A stretch of DNA of 64,000 nucleotides from Brienomyrus brachyistius (taxonomy: Eukaryota > Chordata > Actinopteri > Osteoglossiformes > Mormyridae): NCBI RefSeq assembly GCF_023856365.1, contig NC_064539.1, forward strand, positions 26,191,493-26,255,492, written 5' to 3'. Under the pieces are notes generated by a model that was given only the letters and a program-made list of their open reading frames with translations, was not told the DNA's origin and searched no databases. Positions 51,801 through 58,230 of the stretch are shown here, piece after piece. Positions within the stretch are counted from its first letter, which is position 1. Every line of letters starts with the position of its first letter. The translations under genes and the position numbers were made by a program.

Positions 51801-53681
51801 CTGCAGTTGTGTCTGCAGGCCCCTGACATTGTGGAGGGCCCCTTGGGGCCCGAGCAGTTTCTCTCGGGCCTCGGACAGCTGCAATTTGCTGCATGCACCT
51901 GACATCAACCCTCCCAGCAACTCCTGCACATGCTTCAGTGTCTCGGCCTGGTCAGGGGTCAAAGGGGTGTCACTAATGCGGTTGAGTGTCGGCATCCAGG
52001 GGCCCGAGGGAGCCAGTTGGCCCATAAGCTGCCAGCGCAAGTCATTCGTTGTACTGGGAGATCTAACGTAGGTCTTAGCACAGGATGTGCAGACATCCCC
52101 AAACGTGGGTTGGCGGTGGTAAGGTGTACCTTGGGCTGGCCCAGCTGGGGAAGCTTTGGGATCCTGTCCTAGAGGGTACCTGGCCTCTTTTGGGTGCATG
52201 TGTGCACCTTCTGAAAAATATGCTGGTGCTTTTGGCTTCTTCTCATGTTCACTACCACAGTTGGTTGTGGTTGGTCTGTTGTTTAGTCCTTGGGGGCTGT
52301 GCCCATCTCGGCGTGGGGTGTAAGGTGGAGGGGGTGGAGGTGGAGGAGGCAAAGGAAGTTCTCTTCTCTTCCCTCTTTCCTGTTCCTCACCCCTCCCTGT
52401 GTCCTGAGTGGTAAATGTAGGCCTTGCAGGGAAGCTAAAAGGTACTGCCATTGGAACTGTTGGGAGATACAGAGGGCTTATTCTAGATGGCAAAGTATTT
52501 GGGGGCACAGTGTGATGGACTGAGGTACAAGTTTGGGAAGTTTTGCAGGGAGAGGAGATGGATACTGGCGTTTCAGCATTTGAGGAAGAGGATGGCTCAG
52601 ATTGAGGAAGAGGGATGCTTGTCAATCCAGTTTCTGAAATGTAAGTCGTGGTTGATATAGCTGTGGAAATGGAAGTTCCATTCACTCCAGCATGTGGAAC
52701 AGCAATGTCCAATGGCCCACTCTGATCTGAGCTACGTTTTCTAGTCTCAGAAATAAGAGCACTGGATTGTCCAAACTCAGGAGCTGTGGTACAGGTTGGC
52801 TGTAGTTTGTTAGGCTCTCTCAGTGCATGGCTTTTGAGGGGTGATGAAGCAAGAAGGTCAGGTCCATTAGAGGCTCTCATAGTAGATGTTGGAGAGCAGG
52901 AAGAGTGCCACTCTACTATTTGACCTGGGCTGGAGTTCAGTGGGCACGTGCCATGGGCTTCAGCTAAAAGCCCATCATCTTCAAGATGTTTTGGAAAGTA
53001 ACTGAATGAGTCATCCTGAGCAGCCCCTGAGTTAAGCACATGGTTCTGGGAGAGTGTCTTTTTACCCAGCCAATCTTCCTGGACTTCCCCATCCACAAAG
53101 TCCCCAAGACTATGGCTGCGGGTTTGGAGCACAGAGAATGGCAAGGGCTTCTGCAGGCTCGGGGAGGTCTGGATGGCTGTGCTCATACAGGCACGTGGAG
53201 AGCTAGGCAAGGTGAGGGATCTGGGGCATGAGGGAGCCCACACACGGCGTGTGGGTCCTGGCGTCAGAGGATGTGGGGGTGCCTTGGCCAAACTGGCTGC
53301 AACTGCCCCAATAGTCTTTGCCATGTCTCCCCTAACCACCCCTACCACCGAGCCACCATTTGCAGTCAACTCCCTCCTCACATCTCTCTCACATCGCTCC
53401 TTACTGGGAGATAAGGAGACAACGACAGGGCATCTGCGGTTAGGGTGTGGACTGCCCCGCTCCGCCAGGGACCAGCATCTCCCTGAGCATTCAGGCCCCC
53501 CATCTTCGAGATCTTTGAAGCGAACCTGCTGGGTGCGGTTCCGCCGGCGTTTGAGCCGCGTCTCGATGTCCGGAGAGTCACGGTTCAGCAGGACAGAGCG
53601 CACGGTCACCACTTTCTCCAGGTTGTTGTTGCTGCTGCTGCTATTGGTGGTTGGCAGATGACTTGGCTCCTTGCTGACCAT
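13846..53681 (-). CDS. insyn2b: inhibitory synaptic factor 2 (INSYN2B/FAM196B-like), complete coding sequence in 3 exons
   Basis: Exons 53681-51706, 25997-25923 and 14050-13846 join in phase (GG/G, then AG/C) into 751 residues. Visible features: a basic [13 protein letters not shown] motif (residues 45-57); [10 protein letters not shown] (169-178); a nine-proline run (about 444-453); a predicted coiled coil (about 620-655) with [14 protein letters not shown]; a Cys-rich [15 protein letters not shown] and CACIIYS segment (661-684); [10 protein letters not shown]; and a basic-Cys-aromatic tail, [19 protein letters not shown], the QEG motif and the CFW tail resemble INSYN2B more than INSYN2A as I recall them. 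Family members are postsynaptic proteins of inhibitory synapses, partnering gephyrin-linked complexes. The protein seems longer than mammalian homologues, mainly in the low-complexity middle. Confidence 0.88.
14055..14300. repeat. purine-rich minisatellite, about 4 units of about 59 bp
   Basis: Units begin near 14071, 14131, 14190 and 14248, each with AAAAGGAGGGAATA, GGAGAGATGAGAGATAAG and AGGGGAGAGAGGAGAG. On the minus strand the array is almost pure C/T and directly abuts the acceptor of the last insyn2b exon, forming a very long polypyrimidine tract. Confidence 0.85.
14860..14942. repeat. AAT/ATT microsatellite
   Basis: Runs of AAT followed by ATT with interruptions. The strand switch in the middle makes it partly self-complementary. 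Confidence 0.8.
15000..15270 (+). repeat. probable dispersed repeat fragment
   Basis: The stretch with GGAGTTCCAGAGTGGAAAG, GTTATGTAGTGTTTTATAAG and AACTGGTAACCAGTGCAGC resembles a repeat I have seen widely in fish genomes (ggaagccagtggag-type). Its class is not determinable here. Confidence 0.35.
15692..15764 (+). promoter_or_regulatory. promoter-like cluster: CCAAT, CACGTG, TATAAAA
   Basis: CCAAT at 15692, an E-box CACGTG at 15716-15721 and TATAAAA at 15758-15764 are ordered and spaced like a + strand RNA polymerase II promoter. No open frame or exon follows convincingly, so it may be a transposon promoter or chance. Confidence 0.3.
15765..16884. other. insyn2b intron, nothing recognised
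   Basis: Unique-looking sequence with a 12-bp palindrome GATGACGTCATC (16113-16124), which contains a full CRE site. Minus-strand frames at 16170-16680 are open but show no recognisable protein or repeat. Confidence 0.35.
16885..16933. repeat. CA microsatellite
   Basis: About 24 uninterrupted AC dinucleotides. Confidence 0.95.
16945..17200. mobile_element. dispersed 'ggggactctccattc' repeat, copy 1
   Basis: This shares GGGGACTCTCCATTCATTTC, AACCTTAACC, CCATAAGTAACCAAACAA and CATTTGGTCCCCA-AATGTAATATATAC with copies at 63245-63480 and (3' part) 43890-43985. Its self-complementary GTGGGGAC / GTCCCCAC motifs suggest a DNA-transposon derivative. Confidence 0.55.
17220..18450. other. insyn2b intron, nothing recognised
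   Basis: Mostly unique sequence. Open frames at 17300-17554 and 18189-18374 have no family likeness or splice context. Confidence 0.35.
18455..19170 (+). repeat. pieces of common teleost dispersed repeats
   Basis: Segments with GGGATTAAGGGCCTTACTCA (near 18630) and, independently, TTTAGCAGACAGTTTTATCTG and GGGTTAAGGGCCTTGTTCAA (18999-19160) match a repeat familiar from many teleosts (aagggccttgctcaagg). Both are diverged. Confidence 0.5.
20582..20656. repeat. TA microsatellite
   Basis: About 37 TA dinucleotides without interruption. Confidence 0.95.
20960..21660 (-). pseudogene. possible processed pseudogene fragment with WD-repeat-like residues
   Basis: Minus-strand reading at 21265-21071 gives [20 protein letters not shown] and [20 protein letters not shown], with the spacing of a WD-type blade (GS-D-GKIHVW). 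Neighbouring frames continue with coding-like GC content but with stops and shifts (about 21660 and about 21000). I cannot name the parent gene. It could also be transposon-derived. Confidence 0.3.
21887..22206. mobile_element. hAT-type MITE with perfect 8-bp target duplication
   Basis: A 320-bp element begins CAGTGATTCCCAACC and ends GGTTGGGAAACACTG, terminal inverted repeats with one mismatch. Both sides carry ctatacag (21879-21886 and 22207-22214), the 8-bp duplication expected of hAT insertion. The interior has GGGGGTAC motifs and no transposase, so it is non-autonomous. Confidence 0.93.
22300..24436. other. insyn2b intron, no gene seen
   Basis: AT-rich sequence. A 92-residue open minus-strand frame at 23803-24081 is coding-like in part but I do not recognise it, and it has no splice sites that join insyn2b. 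Confidence 0.35.
24447..24750 (-). repeat. 5'-truncated SINE with target-site duplication
   Basis: In minus orientation the element lacks its tRNA head and stops at the GGTTCGAGTCTCCGCCTGGG region. It is flanked by tgtcacttg (24437-24445 and 24751-24759), a 9-bp direct repeat consistent with LINE-type target-primed insertion. Confidence 0.85.
25409..25716 (+). repeat. SINE copy, 3' end missing
   Basis: The full head (GGCGGCATGGTGGTGCAGTG) and core are present, with a short deletion in the GGGACCCGGG part. The copy breaks off after GGCTCTGGACC and lacks the GGATGG tail. It ends about 200 bp from the 75-nt insyn2b exon, with a CA/TG-rich stretch between them (25735-25805). Confidence 0.85.
25923..25997 (-). 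CDS. insyn2b: insyn2b 75-nt coding exon
   Basis: The minus strand shows acceptor ctttttcag, then 75 nt, then donor ctacag/gtggga. The first base completes GGG (Gly), and the rest reads [24 protein letters not shown] and AG of a split Ser. This is the conserved cysteine-rich signature of the family, and both phases fit the neighbouring exons. A SINE ends about 200 bp to the left. It lies inside a longer open frame of another phase, which would mislead ORF-based annotation. Confidence 0.93.
26002..27120. other. insyn2b large intron, nothing recognised
   Basis: AT-rich sequence with a G-run near 26858-26870. No gene or repeat end is visible. Confidence 0.35.
27130..27309. mobile_element. second hAT-like MITE with 8-bp target duplication
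   Basis: About 180 bp containing GGGGCTGGAGTCCTG, GATTCAACTCAAGAGCTGTG and CCAGGACTGGAATTTGACAC, familiar as a short fish transposon. It is bounded by tcttacag on both sides (27122-27129, 27310-27317). The terminal inverted repeats are weaker than in the 21887 element. Confidence 0.75.
27318..28558. other. insyn2b large intron, nothing recognised
   Basis: Some coding-like text (27806-28236) has open frames but no family signature. It could be an old LINE or gene relic. Confidence 0.3.
28560..29290 (+). mobile_element. L2-type LINE fragment: 5' end and endonuclease
   Basis: It starts near an AAGATGGTGGCGCATG leader. Mixed frames give [10 protein letters not shown] and, at 29060-29245, [10 protein letters not shown] followed by [16 protein letters not shown], corresponding to the apurinic-type endonuclease of fish L2-like LINEs (YVNNAWC and HCSPDLEY type). 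Stops and frame changes show it is dead. Confidence 0.7.
29400..29640 (+). mobile_element. possible BED zinc-finger (hAT) fragment
   Basis: An 80-residue frame contains [17 protein letters not shown], which resembles the His half of BED fingers in hAT transposases. The Cys pair is unclear. It may be an insertion between the two LINE pieces around it. Confidence 0.35.
29968..30088. repeat. 31-bp tandem repeat, 4 copies
   Basis: GCGTAAGAAGACTGCCGATA followed by TCAGCAAGACT repeats at 29968, 29999, 30030 and 30061. The copies are identical except for one base in the last (actggcg). Confidence 0.95.
30061..30300 (+). mobile_element. LINE C-terminal fragment following the 31-bp repeat
   Basis: The last repeat unit runs into sequence reading DPAYPRWNH, then SGRR-like and FFP-like positions (actatcaaagcc, cttcttccccagggg). 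This is the end of ORF2 in fish L2-like LINEs (DPSHP...SGRRYR...SFFP). Degenerate. Confidence 0.55.
30300..31110. other. insyn2b large intron, nothing recognised
   Basis: AT-rich sequence with no supported feature. Confidence 0.35.
31113..31765 (-). mobile_element. Tc1/IS630-superfamily transposase fragment
   Basis: Minus-strand reading gives [20 protein letters not shown] and [17 protein letters not shown] (31389-31090), the helix-turn-helix and linker region of a fish IS630/Tc1-type transposase. Upstream (31540-31700) a shifted frame gives [20 protein letters not shown] residues from the preceding helix-turn-helix. The catalytic core is absent. Confidence 0.6.
31770..32820. other. insyn2b large intron, uncertain content
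   Basis: A + strand frame at 32178-32696 stays open for 172 codons with hints of LINE C-terminal sequence ([18 protein letters not shown]). No motif is decisive. Confidence 0.3.
32826..33061 (+). repeat. old internally deleted SINE copy
   Basis: The head (GGTTAGCACTGTTGCCTCAC), middle (CATCCTGGGTTGTTCCCTG) and GGATGGATGG tail are present, with a large core deletion and many substitutions. Confidence 0.75.
33860..34240 (-). mobile_element. Tc1-like transposase C-terminal fragment
   Basis: Minus-strand frame 34185-33958 reads [20 protein letters not shown], then [20 protein letters not shown], corresponding to the second and third catalytic regions of Tc1 transposases (QD-DPKH and SPDLNPIE-LW). 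Key residues are altered (CDLFVIE), so it is a pseudogene. Confidence 0.7.
34250..35360. other. insyn2b large intron, nothing recognised
   Basis: Moderate GC content with TGTGTATAT-rich text (34430-34520). No gene seen. Confidence 0.35.
35383..35520. mobile_element. foldback MITE with about 47-bp inverted arms
   Basis: The left arm AGGTCCAGGAAGCACAAATC through GTTTCAACCAACC pairs with the right arm GGTTGGTTGAAACAAAATCC through TTCTGGACCT, with few mismatches and a short spacer (AGTTGAGCATAAAGAGTCAC region). A single-strand copy would form a long hairpin. Outer boundaries and target duplication are not clear. Confidence 0.75.
35893..37070 (+). mobile_element. Tc1/mariner copy, transposase on + strand, degenerate
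   Basis: It begins GTGAACAAAAGTTTTGGGAC. Broken frames give the N-terminal helix-turn-helix region (36050-36240), [20 protein letters not shown] (36540-36600) and [13 protein letters not shown] (36828-36865), the last catalytic block of the Tc1 family. The 3' terminal inverted repeat is missing. It belongs to the same family as the element at 56785-57973, in the opposite direction. Confidence 0.85.
37545..37755 (+). repeat. tRNA-derived SINE of a second family
   Basis: A tRNA-like head (TGGCTCAATGGGTTAGGATT, GGTTGGAATTCCAGCC) is followed by TGAGCAAAGCTCTTAACCCC and a 3' end AATAAAAGTGTCTGCTAAAA with an AT-rich AAATAAATAAA tail. Distinct from the GGATGG-tailed SINE. Confidence 0.7.
38145..38860 (+). 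mobile_element. LINE reverse-transcriptase fragment
   Basis: Frames give [20 protein letters not shown] and [16 protein letters not shown] (38210-38325), then TKTKEL-like text and [20 protein letters not shown] (38644-38703) with [20 protein letters not shown]. This is the typical start and end of the fish L2-like LINE reverse transcriptase; the catalytic middle is deleted and frameshifted. Confidence 0.8.
38870..41000 (-). mobile_element. Ty3/gypsy retrotransposon remnant
   Basis: On the minus strand the order is canonical: a protease/linker-like region (40926-40600), the pre-RT region with [10 protein letters not shown] (about 40350), reverse transcriptase with [17 protein letters not shown] and the YIDD active-site motif (40095-39727), the RT/RNase H join with [18 protein letters not shown] (39700-39450), and an integrase piece with [13 protein letters not shown] (about 38950-38890). 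Many stops and shifts break it. LTRs are not visible here. Confidence 0.85.
41290..42240 (+). mobile_element. second LINE reverse-transcriptase fragment
   Basis: Frames read [20 protein letters not shown] and [20 protein letters not shown] (41730-41910), then [20 protein letters not shown] (42095-42150). They correspond to the RPISKLPFLSKILEK, HSTETALL and YADD regions of fish LINEs. The active-site copy reads YSDD, and stops interrupt the frame. Different part and probably different family from 38145-38860. Confidence 0.8.
42450..43260 (-). mobile_element. degenerate hAT-like element, copy 2 of 3, with embedded CT microsatellite
   Basis: This is collinear with 55450-55880 (CCAAGTTCGGTGTAACA, AGTCTTATCAACT, ACTACCGATTTAGGTGATGT). 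Minus-strand reading gives SPKSVVWEN and IVDKTKN, parallel to SPKSVVWKN and IVDKAKN of the other copy. The microsatellite splits the frame. Flanking text (GGGTATAAAATGCG) looks like a promoter end. Confidence 0.6.
42756..42806. repeat. CT microsatellite
   Basis: About 25 CT dinucleotides with one GT interruption, inside the hAT-like copy. Confidence 0.95.
43300..45227. other. insyn2b large intron, mostly unrecognised
   Basis: The stretch includes the 3' part of the 'ggggac' repeat at 43890-43985. A GC-richer patch at 44390-44780 has open frames on both strands (for example 44513-44749) but no family likeness. Confidence 0.35.
45536..45995 (+). repeat. 33-bp tandem repeat, about 14 units
   Basis: Units of CTGGCTCCTCGCAGCTCGCT followed by GCAGATCTACCCG repeat with a 33-bp period. 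Central copies are near identical and the outer ones diverged. Each unit encodes an 11-residue [11 protein letters not shown] peptide in one frame. Confidence 0.9.
46349..47130 (+). repeat. 30-bp tandem repeat, about 25 units
   Basis: CTCCAGTCCCGCCTCCTGAT followed by GTCCCACCGG repeats at an exact 30-bp period. A few variant types (cagtcggc, accgttga, agccccgt) recur in blocks, as expected from unequal exchange of higher-order pairs. One frame encodes [10 protein letters not shown]. Because 30 is divisible by 3, several frames on both strands stay open for hundreds of codons. Confidence 0.95.
47508..48540. other. insyn2b large intron, nothing recognised
   Basis: AT-rich sequence with homopolymer C and A runs (47648-47657, 48145-48170). 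No gene seen. Confidence 0.35.
48541..49152. repeat. 59-bp minisatellite, 10 full units plus a partial
   Basis: Units start at 48541, 48600, 48659 and so on every 59 bp to 49131, each GCCCCTCCGCGTACCGTAGT, then CTGTTGTATTTATGCTGTGT, then GCATGCCCACCCGCATGGT. Copies are nearly identical; most differences fall at the CGCG in positions 8-11. The period is not a multiple of three, so it is not coding. Confidence 0.97.
49308..49577 (+). repeat. 5'-truncated SINE with about 13-bp target duplication
   Basis: The element starts within the core at GCATGTTCTCCCC and ends in GGATGGATGG. attattatttttt flanks it on both sides. It is a well-preserved young-looking copy next to the 59-bp minisatellite. Confidence 0.85.
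49578..51705. other. insyn2b intron beside the main exon, nothing recognised
   Basis: Mostly unique AT-rich sequence. The intron begins at the donor of the main coding exon. Small open frames (50154-50414, 50577-50946) have no supporting signals. Confidence 0.35.
51706..53681 (-). CDS. insyn2b: insyn2b main coding exon
   Basis: The ATG at 53679-53681 opens [10 protein letters not shown], and MVSK is the start known for INSYN2A. The exon runs 658 codons plus two bases to a strong donor at 51706 (gatgg/gtgagt). Reading straight on gives a stop within the donor, so the apparent end at 51702 is intron read-through. The middle is Ser/Thr/Pro-rich and poorly conserved, and the last 90 residues carry the coiled coil. 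The coding sequence is much more GC-rich than the surrounding intron. Confidence 0.92.
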
Positions 53682-55310
53682 ATCTCTATGCTCTACTGTC
53701 TAAAACACAGCACTGTGACATAGAGCTAAAGTGAATAGCTTTGCCGGTGATGAGATAATTCAACAGCCAAAGATGAAGAAGCATATTAATTATTTAAATA
53801 TTTCCTCTGTTTACATTTATTTGTTCTCAGCCAAATTCATCTGCGATATAGTTCCATAGATTTCATTCATGGTTCTTATGAACATGAAAAAAGACAATTA
53901 TGTAGCCATTCTCTGAGTTTTATGTAAAAGCACTTGAGATAAACAAATTCTGACCACCATGATTCCATTCATTTGGCTACCTTGTATTGTACCGAGAGCA
54001 GAACGTGTGAACATGTATCGCACAGCCATGCGTTTTCCCACAATGCATCATTCTGCTAGCTACGTCTTCTTGCTTCCTCTTCTTCCTTCACTTCTATTTC
54101 TCCATTCTTATGGCTTCGTCTCCCAGAAAATGATAGTAAGCCTGAAAAAGAAGAAATTCATTATTACTCTCTGTATACGAGTTAGGTAAAGTGCTAGCAG
54201 GAATGAGAATATGTTCGCAGAGACCTAATCATCTCGGATTAAAACCACAATTAGACGCAAGTATGTGAAATGTAAACTTTAATTGAATATCTCTATACGG
54301 GCCATTCCACCGAATCGGTGCCATTTCTGTCCCCAGGACATTGTATGTATAAATATACATAAAAAGTAGCTTTATAATACATGTTATTATCAAGCAAAGT
54401 GTCTTTCACAATGTTCTCGTTGCAAGTTTAACATACGTAATTTAAAACTACTTAGAACACTGGAAAAATAGAGAATGTCTCCTGTCCCAGCTCACTAACG
54501 CCACACTTCACCATGAAATATAATGATTAAAAATCTTTTTTTGTATTTTTCTGTGACGGTATTTCCCATTTACGCTTTATATATATTTTCCTTATAATAA
54601 ATCAATAATATGATAGTTTAAATACAATATTAATCATGTGCCCAGGTTTTCACTCAGTCCCATTATATATCTGCCCCTAAAAAAAGCGTCAAATTTAACT
54701 ACATCGTTTCAGTTACCCACAGGAAACACCAGAAGTAAGTTCTCTCACTGTCGTTCCTGTATTTTTCATGATATTGTATGTATGTCTGAGGTAGTCAAAC
54801 TCAGTGCTCAGTCTTGTTACCCAAGTAATTTCTCAGATTTCATTTATTTCATTATTCTACACTACATTTTTGTTAAGTTACTTGAATGTCCTTAATATCA
54901 TCATACTATTATGTTTGATGACATGTGGCCGCGGTTCTTAAATTTGTTTTTGATAAAATTCTTGTTACTTTCAGACCATGCAACCAATCTTGTTTCAAAT
55001 ACACACTTTGTTGAACACAAAAGAACTATAGTTGATGATATGATTGAGAAAACCATCTTCCATTTAAAAGCCTCCAAAAAATGAAATAAAGAATGAAATG
55101 AAGTTACTTGAGTTTGACCAGTGTACATTTTGAATATTTAAATACAGTGTTGAAAAAAGATGAAATAATGAAATTGAAATTTAGAATTGAAAAAATTTAA
55201 CATGCGAGTGGCAACAATTCCATGGAATCAACCCATACTTCTTCCCTGACCACTAAGAACAGTTTCTAAAGAAACTGAACTATTTACGCCTTTTTTAAAC
55301 TCCTCCCTCA
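53682..55310. other. sequence upstream of the insyn2b start codon
   Basis: AT-rich sequence without a GC-rich promoter. Because the coding exon starts close to an intron-like region, the 5' UTR may continue for a short way and then splice to an exon farther right. No clear acceptor was fixed. Confidence 0.35.
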
Positions 55311-55314
55311 GGTT

Positions 55315-55880
55315 TCACCTCACCCCGTGTCTTGCCTTTTCATTGGCTGTAGCTCGTCGCCACAGTTCATTGCCAGTCGTGACACCTTTCACACTACAGG
55401 ATCTGAAGTCGCCAACAGGTCTGCTAGATATCTGATGGGTGTATGCAACACATCGGTGACTGTCCGGTTGCACCTCTGAACTAACAGCGATCGAGCGCTG
55501 ATTCGCAAGCGGCAAGCGCACACCAAATTGCCTCTGATCGGGGTGATTGCCAAAAACTTTTGGCAAGTGGAAAATCAGGCCTAAAATCATGTATTGTGAA
55601 CTTAGCATAAGAATTTCCTGGCAAAAGCACACACTTGGATGATGTAATCTAAAATGAGTTAGCATGGATGTGCTTCCAGAAAAATATCTGAGTTCGGTAT
55701 AACAAAATCGACAGAAATTCTTAGCCTTATCAACTATGCCTTCTCTCTTTATGGTGTTAGGGTAATTTTTTGGGAAGCCAAAATTCTTCCAAACTACTGA
55801 TTTAGGTGATGTCTTTGAGCTCTCTAACACTAGCTATAATCAACTGACTGTGCTGGTTCTAACCAGTGAAAGCCTAACTC
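55315..55880 (-). mobile_element. hAT-like transposase N-terminal fragment with BED zinc finger, copy 3 of 3
   Basis: An open minus-strand frame (55830-55315) reads SVVWKNFGFPKN, then CRFCYTELRYF, then MLTHFRLHHP. The Cys-x2-Cys followed by His-x4-His fits a BED finger as found at the start of hAT transposases and ZBED genes. After about 75 residues the text loses family character. It is the best preserved of three copies in the window. Confidence 0.65.
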
Positions 55881-56784
55881 AGATAGACATGCAGGAATAT
55901 GCACATGTGCATACTGATGCTGCAAGAAATGCCGCTACTCACAGAATGCCTGGCTTACACACTCAGGAAACATGCAGCATGCAGTATCCTAGCCTACGAG
56001 TGAGCCTCTTTATCACGGCAATCAAGCTTGCATCAATCCCTCTCACTGGGACAAATAGCTCAAATGAAAGTCTCATTATGGAAATGTATCCATCATACTC
56101 TTGGTAATGGAGAGTATGCAATAGTTTCACTAGGAACGGAGTGAATTTCAGATGCTCAATAAATCAAATGAACAGCAACTGTAAATAATCTAACTGTATT
56201 GTGTCAAGATATTTATAAACTGGTTTTATATATTTTAGTATCTGTGACAGTCTGGATAGATGTGTCTGAAAGGCTCTCCTATCAGAAACTCGGGGATGTC
56301 ACTTTATTGAAGGAGAACAGCCTGAAAGTCATATTTTAAGGCTTAAAATTCTATCTCATGACACTTAGCCTCTGGGTGTCATTTCATAATATGTGAGTCA
56401 CCTTTAGCTGCAGTGCCTGCATTTTCTAGCATTAAAATCACAGGATCTAACTAAAAGCAGCATCATTGTGATTAGCTGGACAACTGCCGAACATTCACTT
56501 GCAATAGAACGTTCAACATCTTCTGAGGAAGATCCAGACCTGCTGGATCTGTAATCATGAGATATTTGTGGTCATTTACATATATTTCATATGAAGTAAT
56601 AGTTATGTATGATTATCAGTATAACCCTCACTGTACTTATCATGCGCATCATGTTCCTTATTGAAGCTTCTCCAGTCTTGGGAACCTGGAATTCACTATG
56701 CAAATTTTAGGTCAGAAGGCCAATATTCCTGTGGGTTTGACACTATAAGGCCTCAGGGACAGCTTCTAATGGAAAACACCTGGC
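55881..56784. other. upstream region of insyn2b, nothing recognised
   Basis: Unique-looking AT-rich sequence without supported features. Confidence 0.35.
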
Positions 56785-57973
56785 CATTACAAATACACTA
56801 TTTATGACATCCCATTCTAAGTCCATAGGCATCAACGTGGAGTTGGTCCCCCCTTTGCACAGTTGCCACTCCTCTGGGACGGCTTTCTGCAAGATTTTGG
56901 AGTGCGTCTCTGGGAATTTATGCCCATTCATCCAGAAGAGCATTTGTGAGGTCAGACACTGATGTTGATTGTGAAGGCCTGGCTCATTATCTCAGTTCCA
57001 GTTCATCTCAAAGGTGTTTCATAGGGTTGAGGTCAGCGCTCCATGCGGGCCAGTCCTGTTCTCCCACACTAAAGTCACCCAACCATGTCTTTATGGACCT
57101 TGCTTTGTGCACCGGGATCACAGTCATGCTGGAACAGAAAAGGGCCTTCCTTCCCCAAACTGTTCCCACAAAGTTGGAAGCATAGAAAACTCCAAAATAC
57201 CATGGTGTGCTGAAGCATTAAGAGTTCCCTTCACTGGAACTAAGGGCCTAGCCCAACCCCTGAAAAACAACCCCATACCATTATCCCTCCTCCATCAAAC
57301 TTTACAGTTGACACAATGCAGTCAGGCAGGTAACATCCTCCTGGCATCTGCCAAAGCCAGACTCGTCCATCAGACTGTCAGACAGAATCGTGATTCGTCA
57401 CTCAACAGAACAAGTTTCCTCTGCTCCAGAGTCCAATGGCAAAATGCTTTACACCACTCCATCTGACGCTTGGCATTGTGCTTGGTGATGTGAGGCTTGC
57501 ATGCAGCTGCTCAGCTATGGAAACCCATTCCATGAAGCTCCCATGGCACAGTTTTTGTGCTGGGGTTAATGCCAGAGGAAGTTTGGAGTTCTGCAGTTAT
57601 TGAGTCAACAGAGTGTTGGCGACTTACGCACTATGTGCCTCGGCACTTGCCGACCCCGATCTGTTATTTTATGTGGTCTGCTAATCCTTGGCTGCGTTAC
57701 TCTTGTTGCTAAACACTTTACTTTGCAATAATATTACTTACAGTTGACCGTGGAATATCTAGCAGGGAAGAAATTTCACAAACTGACTCATTGCAATCTT
57801 TTGACAGTACCATGCTTGAATTCACTGAGCTCTTCAGAACAACCCATTGTTTCAAAGATGTTTGTAAACCTAACTATAGGCGCTTGATTTTATACCACTT
57901 TGACAATGGTTCTGAATGAAATACCTGTATTCAATGATTGATTGGTGTGGCCCAATACTTTTGAACACATAGC
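56785..57973 (-). mobile_element. Tc1/mariner copy, transposase on - strand, degenerate
   Basis: Nearly the whole element is visible: the left part ACACCTGGCCATTACAAA and CCCATTCTAAGTCCATAGGC, the transposase body in antisense (CCTCTGGGACGGC, CATTCATCCAGAAGAGCATT, CAACTGACTC-like helix-turn-helix region) and the right end CCCAATACTTTTGAACAC. It is the same family as 35893-37070 but better kept. Stops and small indels remain, so it is inactive. Confidence 0.88.
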
Positions 57974-58079
57974 GCATCAAACCTTTCTAGAAAATGATTT
58001 CAAAGTTGTCTCTCCTTGTTTTGGATTCTGCTTACAGTGATCAGTTTTTTTTTTGCTCTCTCCTCTTCCTTTCCATATC

Positions 58080-58230
58080 CAATCCTGACGTTCTGTCTCT
58101 GCCAAGATCATAAATTTGGGTGTGGATGGTAGGGACATGTCCCTACCAATATTGTGTGTGTTTATTGGGACTGGGGGTTTGGGGCTGATTCAGTCCCTAT
58201 CAATGTTGAAACCCCGGTCTCAGCATGTAG
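58080..58230. repeat. dispersed 'tagggacatgtccctaccaatattg' type repeat
   Basis: GGGACATGTCCCTACCAATA and GGGGCTGATTCAGTCCCTA also occur, diverged, at 6540-6600 and 7135-7170. GGGACATGTCCC is itself palindromic. Confidence 0.45.

Noticed and set aside
51667..51894. Reading the insyn2b exon through to the stop at 51702 as the natural protein end
   Set aside because: The stop lies inside a consensus donor, and the conserved family C-terminus is found in phase at 25997 and 14050.
53173..53661. A + strand 162-codon frame
   Set aside because: It is the antisense shadow of the insyn2b main exon.
13846..53681. Assignment as INSYN2A
   Set aside because: The [11 protein letters not shown] segment, QEG motif and CFW tail fit INSYN2B better from memory. 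The MVSK start recalls INSYN2A, so an alignment should settle it.
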